This document shows, piece after piece, positions 60,435 to 64,000 of a stretch of 64,000 nucleotides of DNA. Below the pieces are notes generated by a model, which had not been told where the DNA came from, did not search any database, and was given only the letters and a program-made list of their open reading frames with translations. Position 1 is the first letter of the stretch. The number at the start of each line of letters is the position of its first letter. Position numbers and translations under genes: made by a program. The stretch comes from Bordetella genomosp. 12 (lineage in GTDB: Bacteria > Pseudomonadota > Gammaproteobacteria > Burkholderiales > Burkholderiaceae_B), in NCBI RefSeq assembly GCF_002261355.1, contig NZ_NEVU01000003.1, forward strand, positions 1,488,001 to 1,552,000. Reading direction: 5' to 3'.

Positions 60435-63400
60435 ATGAACATCTCCAAATTCTTCATCGACCGGCCCATCTTCGCGGGCGTGCTGTCGGTGCTGATTCTG
60501 TTGGCCGGCCTGCTGGCCATGTTTCAGCTGCCGATCGCCGAATACCCCGAAGTCGTCCCGCCGTCGGTCGTCGTGCGCGCGCAATACCCAGGCGCCAACC
60601 CCAAAGTGATCGCCGAAACCGTGGCTTCGCCGCTGGAAGAGGCCATCAACGGCGTCGAGGACATGATCTATATGCAGTCGCAGGCCAACAGCGACGGCAA
60701 CCTCACGCTGACGGTCAACTTCAAGCTCGGCATGGACCCGGACAAAGCGCAGCAACTCGTCCAGAACCGTGTCTCGCAAGCCCTGCCCCGCCTGCCGCAG
60801 GACGTGCAGCGCCTGGGCGTGACCACCGTCAAGAGCTCGCCCACGCTGACGCTAGTCGTGCACTTGCTCTCGCCCAACGATCGCTACGACATCACCTACC
60901 TGCGCAACTACGCCATCATCAACATTAAGGACCGCCTCGCGCGCATCAATGGCGTGGGCGAAGTGACGGTCTGGGGCTCGGGCAACTACGCCATGCGGGT
61001 GTGGCTGGATCCGCAGAAGGTCGCGCAACGGGGCATGACGGCCACCGAGGTCGTCAATGCCATCCGCGAGCAGAACGTGCAGGTCGCCGCCGGCGTGATC
61101 GGCGCCTCGCCCACCTTGGGCGACGTGCCCCTGCAGCTCAACGTGAACGCGCGCGGCCGCCTGCAAACCGAAGAAGAGTTCCGCGACATCATCCTCAAGA
61201 CGTCGGCCGACGGCGGCGTAACGCTGCTGGGCGATGTGGCGCGGGTCGAACTCGATGCCCAGGAATACGGCCTGCGTTCGCTGCTGGACAACAAACCGGC
61301 GGTGGGCATGGGCATCATGCAGTCGCCCGGCTCCAATGCGCTGGATGTCGCCACCCAGGTGCGCCACGCCATGCAGGAGCTGGCGCAGGACTTCCCGCCC
61401 GGGGTGGAGTACCGCATCGAGTACGACCCGACGCAGTTCGTGCGCTCCAGCATCGAGGCCGTGATCCACACCCTGATCGAAGCCATCGCGCTGGTGGTGC
61501 TGGTGGTCATCCTGTTTCTGCAGACCTGGCGCGCCTCCATCATCCCGCTGCTGGCGGTGCCCGTGTCCATCATCGGCACCTTCGCGCTGCTGTTGATGTT
61601 CGGCTACTCCATCAATGCGCTATCGCTCTTTGGCATGGTGCTGGCCATCGGCATCGTGGTCGATGACGCCATCGTGGTCGTGGAAAACGTCGAGCGCAAT
61701 ATCGCCGCCGGCCTGTCGCCCCGGGACGCCACTTACCGCGCCATGCGCGAGGTCAGCGGCCCCATCATCGCCATCGCCCTGACGCTGTGCGCCGTCTTCG
61801 TGCCGCTGGCCTTCATGACGGGCCTGTCGGGCCAGTTCTACAAGCAGTTCGCGATGACCATCGCCATCTCGACGGTGATCTCGGCCTTTAACTCCCTGAC
61901 CCTGTCGCCCGCGCTGTCGGCCCTGCTGCTGCGCGGCCACCACGACCGCCCCGACTGGCTGACCCGGCAGATGAATCGCTATCTGGGGGGATTCTTCGCG
62001 GCATTCAATCGGATGTTCGGCCGCGCCTCGGAGCGTTACGCCGTCAATGTCCAGGGCGTCATCCGCCACAAGAGCAAGGCGCTGGGCGTGTACGTCCTGC
62101 TGCTGGCGCTGACGGTGGGCGTGGCGTATCTGGTGCCTGGCGGCTTCGTGCCCGCCCAGGACAAGCAGTATCTGATCGGCTTTGCGCAACTGCCCAATGG
62201 CGCCTCGCTGGACCGCACCGATGCGGTGATTCGCCGCATGTCGGCGATCGCCCTGGCCGAACCCGGCGTGCAAAGCGCGATCGCCTTCCCGGGTCTGTCG
62301 ATCAACGGGTTCACCAACAGTTCCAGCGCCGGCATCGTGTTCGTTACGCTCAAGCCCTTTGCCGAGCGCAAGACGGCGGCTCTGTCGGGCAACGCCATCG
62401 CCGACAGCCTGAACCAGAAGTTCGGCGCCATCAAGGATTCCTTCGTGGCGGTCTTTCCGCCGCCGCCGGTGCTGGGCCTGGGCACGCTGGGCGGATTCAA
62501 GCTGCAGATCGAAGACCGGGCGGCCATGGGCTATGCCGAGCTGGACCGCGCCGCGCAGGCCTTTCTTGCCCGCGCGGCCCAGACGCCCGAACTGGGCCCG
62601 GCATTTTCGAGCTACCAGATCAATGTGCCGCAGCTCGACGTGGACCTCGACCGCGTCAAGGCCAAACAGCTCGGCGTGCCGGTCACCGAGGTCTTCGACA
62701 CCATGCAGATCTATCTGGGCTCCATGTATGTCAATGACTTCAATCGCTTCGGCCGCGTCTTCCAGGTGCGGGCCCAGGCCGATGCGCCCTTCCGCGCGCA
62801 CCCGGACGACATCCTGCAGTTGAAGACCCGCAATGCCGCCGGCGACATGGTGCCGCTGTCTTCGCTGGTGACGCTCAAGCAGACTTACGGCCCGGAGATG
62901 GTGGTCCGCTACAACGGCTACACCGCCGCCGACATCAATGGCGGCCCGGCGCCCGGCTACTCCACCAACCAGGCCCAGGCCGCCGCCGAGCGGATCGCCG
63001 CCGAGGTGCTGCCGCGTGGCATGAAGATGGAGTGGACCGACCTGACCTATCAGCAGATTCTGGCGGGCAATGCCGGCATCTGGGTCTTCCCCATCTCGGT
63101 GCTGCTGGTATTTCTGGTGCTGGCGGCGCTGTATGAGAGCCTGGCGCTGCCGCTGGCCGTCATCCTCATCGTGCCCATGAGCATCCTGGCCGCGCTCACC
63201 GGAGTCTGGCTGACCGGCGGCGACAACAACATCTTCACCCAGATCGGCTTCATGGTGCTGGTGGGGCTGTCGGCCAAGAACGCGATTCTGATCGTCGAGT
63301 TCGCCCGCGAACTGGAAATGCAGGGCGCCAGCCCCCTGCAGGCCGCCATCGAGGCCAGCCGCCTACGCTTGCGGCCCATTCTGATGACGTCCATCGCTTT

Positions 63401-63620
63401 CATCATGGGTGTCGTGCCGCTGGTGCTGTCCACCGGCGCCGGCGCCGAGATGCGCCATGCCATGGGCGTGGCCGTGTTCTTCGGCATGCTGGGCGTGACG
63501 CTTTTCGGCCTCTTCCTGACGCCGGTTTTCTATGTGGTCCTGCGTAGCCTGAGCAAGCGCAAGCTGCATTCGGCCAACCCCCATGAAGCGCCGGTTCCCG
63601 CGCCTCATCTCGAACACTGA
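60435..63620 (+). CDS. RND multidrug efflux permease (MexF/AcrB-type HAE1)
   Basis: 1061 residues, full length for HAE1 pumps. The N-terminus MNISKFFIDRPIFAGVLSVL and the following IAEYPEVVPPSVVVRAQYPG match MexF closely. The proton-relay Asp pair is in GIVVDDAIVVVENVERN in helix 4. Two repeated halves with large periplasmic loops are present. It exports drugs by proton exchange as a trimer. It starts 24 bases after the membrane-fusion gene. Likely substrates by kinship to MexF are chloramphenicol, quinolones and diphenyl ethers; not established here. Confidence 0.95.
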   Translation: MNISKFFIDRPIFAGVLSVLILLAGLLAMFQLPIAEYPEVVPPSVVVRAQYPGANPKVIAETVASPLEEAINGVEDMIYMQSQANSDGNLTLTVNFKLGMDPDKAQQLVQNRVSQALPRLPQDVQRLGVTTVKSSPTLTLVVHLLSPNDRYDITYLRNYAIINIKDRLARINGVGEVTVWGSGNYAMRVWLDPQKVAQRGMTATEVVNAIREQNVQVAAGVIGASPTLGDVPLQLNVNARGRLQTEEEFRDIILKTSADGGVTLLGDVARVELDAQEYGLRSLLDNKPAVGMGIMQSPGSNALDVATQVRHAMQELAQDFPPGVEYRIEYDPTQFVRSSIEAVIHTLIEAIALVVLVVILFLQTWRASIIPLLAVPVSIIGTFALLLMFGYSINALSLFGMVLAIGIVVDDAIVVVENVERNIAAGLSPRDATYRAMREVSGPIIAIALTLCAVFVPLAFMTGLSGQFYKQFAMTIAISTVISAFNSLTLSPALSALLLRGHHDRPDWLTRQMNRYLGGFFAAFNRMFGRASERYAVNVQGVIRHKSKALGVYVLLLALTVGVAYLVPGGFVPAQDKQYLIGFAQLPNGASLDRTDAVIRRMSAIALAEPGVQSAIAFPGLSINGFTNSSSAGIVFVTLKPFAERKTAALSGNAIADSLNQKFGAIKDSFVAVFPPPPVLGLGTLGGFKLQIEDRAAMGYAELDRAAQAFLARAAQTPELGPAFSSYQINVPQLDVDLDRVKAKQLGVPVTEVFDTMQIYLGSMYVNDFNRFGRVFQVRAQADAPFRAHPDDILQLKTRNAAGDMVPLSSLVTLKQTYGPEMVVRYNGYTAADINGGPAPGYSTNQAQAAAERIAAEVLPRGMKMEWTDLTYQQILAGNAGIWVFPISVLLVFLVLAALYESLALPLAVILIVPMSILAALTGVWLTGGDNNIFTQIGFMVLVGLSAKNAILIVEFARELEMQGASPLQAAIEASRLRLRPILMTSIAFIMGVVPLVLSTGAGAEMRHAMGVAVFFGMLGVTLFGLFLTPVFYVVLRSLSKRKLHSANPHEAPVPAPHLEH

Positions 63621-63634
63621 GCCCGGACATCGCC

Positions 63635-64000
63635 ATGCAAAAACCTATCGTTCAACGCGCCGGCCTGCTCGCCGCCCTGCTGGTGCTGGCCGGCTGCGCG
63701 GTCGGCCCCGACTATCAACGACCCGCCAGCGCCATCCCGGCGCACTACAAAGAAGCCAGCACGGCCCCGGCCAGCCAGTGGCAGGCCGCCCAACCCGCGG
63801 AGGACGCCTTGCGCGGCCCCTGGTGGCAGGTCTTTGGCGACCCGGGCCTGGATGCGCTGCAGGAAGAAGCTCAGGCCGCCAACCAGGACCTGAAGGCCGC
63901 CGCCGCCCGCTTGCAGCAGGCGCGTGCGCTGCAGCGTGACGCCCGCGCGGACGCCTTTCCCAAGGTGGATGCGGGCCTGGGGCCGACGCGGCAACGCGCC
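63635..64000 (+). CDS. RND outer-membrane efflux lipoprotein (OprN/OprM-like), 5' part
   Basis: 122 residues, cut by the window end. The lipobox is LVLAGCAVGPDY with the lipidated Cys at residue 21. The start of the TolC-like domain follows (GPWWQVFGDPGLDALQEEAQ; DLKAAAARLQQARALQRDAR). Third gene of the efflux operon, 14 bases after the pump gene; it should form the outer-membrane duct of the pump. Confidence 0.93.
   Translation, partial: MQKPIVQRAGLLAALLVLAGCAVGPDYQRPASAIPAHYKEASTAPASQWQAAQPAEDALRGPWWQVFGDPGLDALQEEAQAANQDLKAAAARLQQARALQRDARADAFPKVDAGLGPTRQRA

Overview
The window looks like chromosomal DNA of a Bordetella-type betaproteobacterium (Alcaligenaceae). The evidence is high GC, Bug-family solute receptors next to a CaiB/BaiF CoA-transferase, FecI/FecR/TonB-receptor iron islands with Fur-box-like sites, and three genes for Fim2/Fim3-type fimbrial subunits. 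No rRNA, tRNA, insertion sequence, prophage or CRISPR array was recognised. Names rest on reading motifs, without database searches.

Layout. 1-2.7 kb: end of a Bug receptor gene, a CaiB/BaiF CoA-transferase and an iron-type alcohol dehydrogenase. 2.7-5.7 kb: mostly non-coding, with a small basic ORF, a LysR regulator and an NTF2-like protein. 5.9-18.1 kb: iron and metal uptake, with a TonB receptor, a receptor-FecR-FecI island, an OmpR-type two-component system, another receptor and PiuC. 18.1-26.6 kb: a catabolic block built around a GntR/UTRA regulator. One operon holds an MHS transporter, a RutA/SfnG-like flavin monooxygenase, an SDR, a flavin reductase and an isochorismatase-fold protein. 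The other holds a methylisocitrate-lyase-like enzyme and LeuC/LeuD-like hydratase subunits. Both promoter regions carry the same operator-like motif.

26.7-50.6 kb: a type II secretion locus in two pieces, gspC-GHIJKLMN (+) and gspE/gspD (-) with gspF (+). About 13 kb lies between them: putA with its Lrp-type regulator, an IclR regulator, an aminotransferase, two DUF202 membrane proteins, an FAD oxidase, a Bug receptor, and three fimbrial subunit genes at the edges. Two fimbrial genes carry about 12 copies of a 7-bp repeat inside the start of the reading frame. In both, the start codon with the good Shine-Dalgarno site is out of frame with the fimbrial domain, as expected of a slipped-strand phase switch in the OFF state. 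The third has a decayed repeat and an in-frame stop. The secretin GspD ends in a SPOR-like domain.

50.6-64 kb: a potassium channel, a second receptor-FecR-FecI island with a strong Fur box, a PhyH-type oxygenase, an AI-2E family transporter, and a LysR regulator divergent from a MexEF-OprN-like RND efflux operon that runs off the window.

The most promising undescribed material is (1) the GntR-linked catabolic cluster and (2) the heptanucleotide-controlled fimbrial genes, which lie in 97% identical direct repeats 11.26 kb apart.
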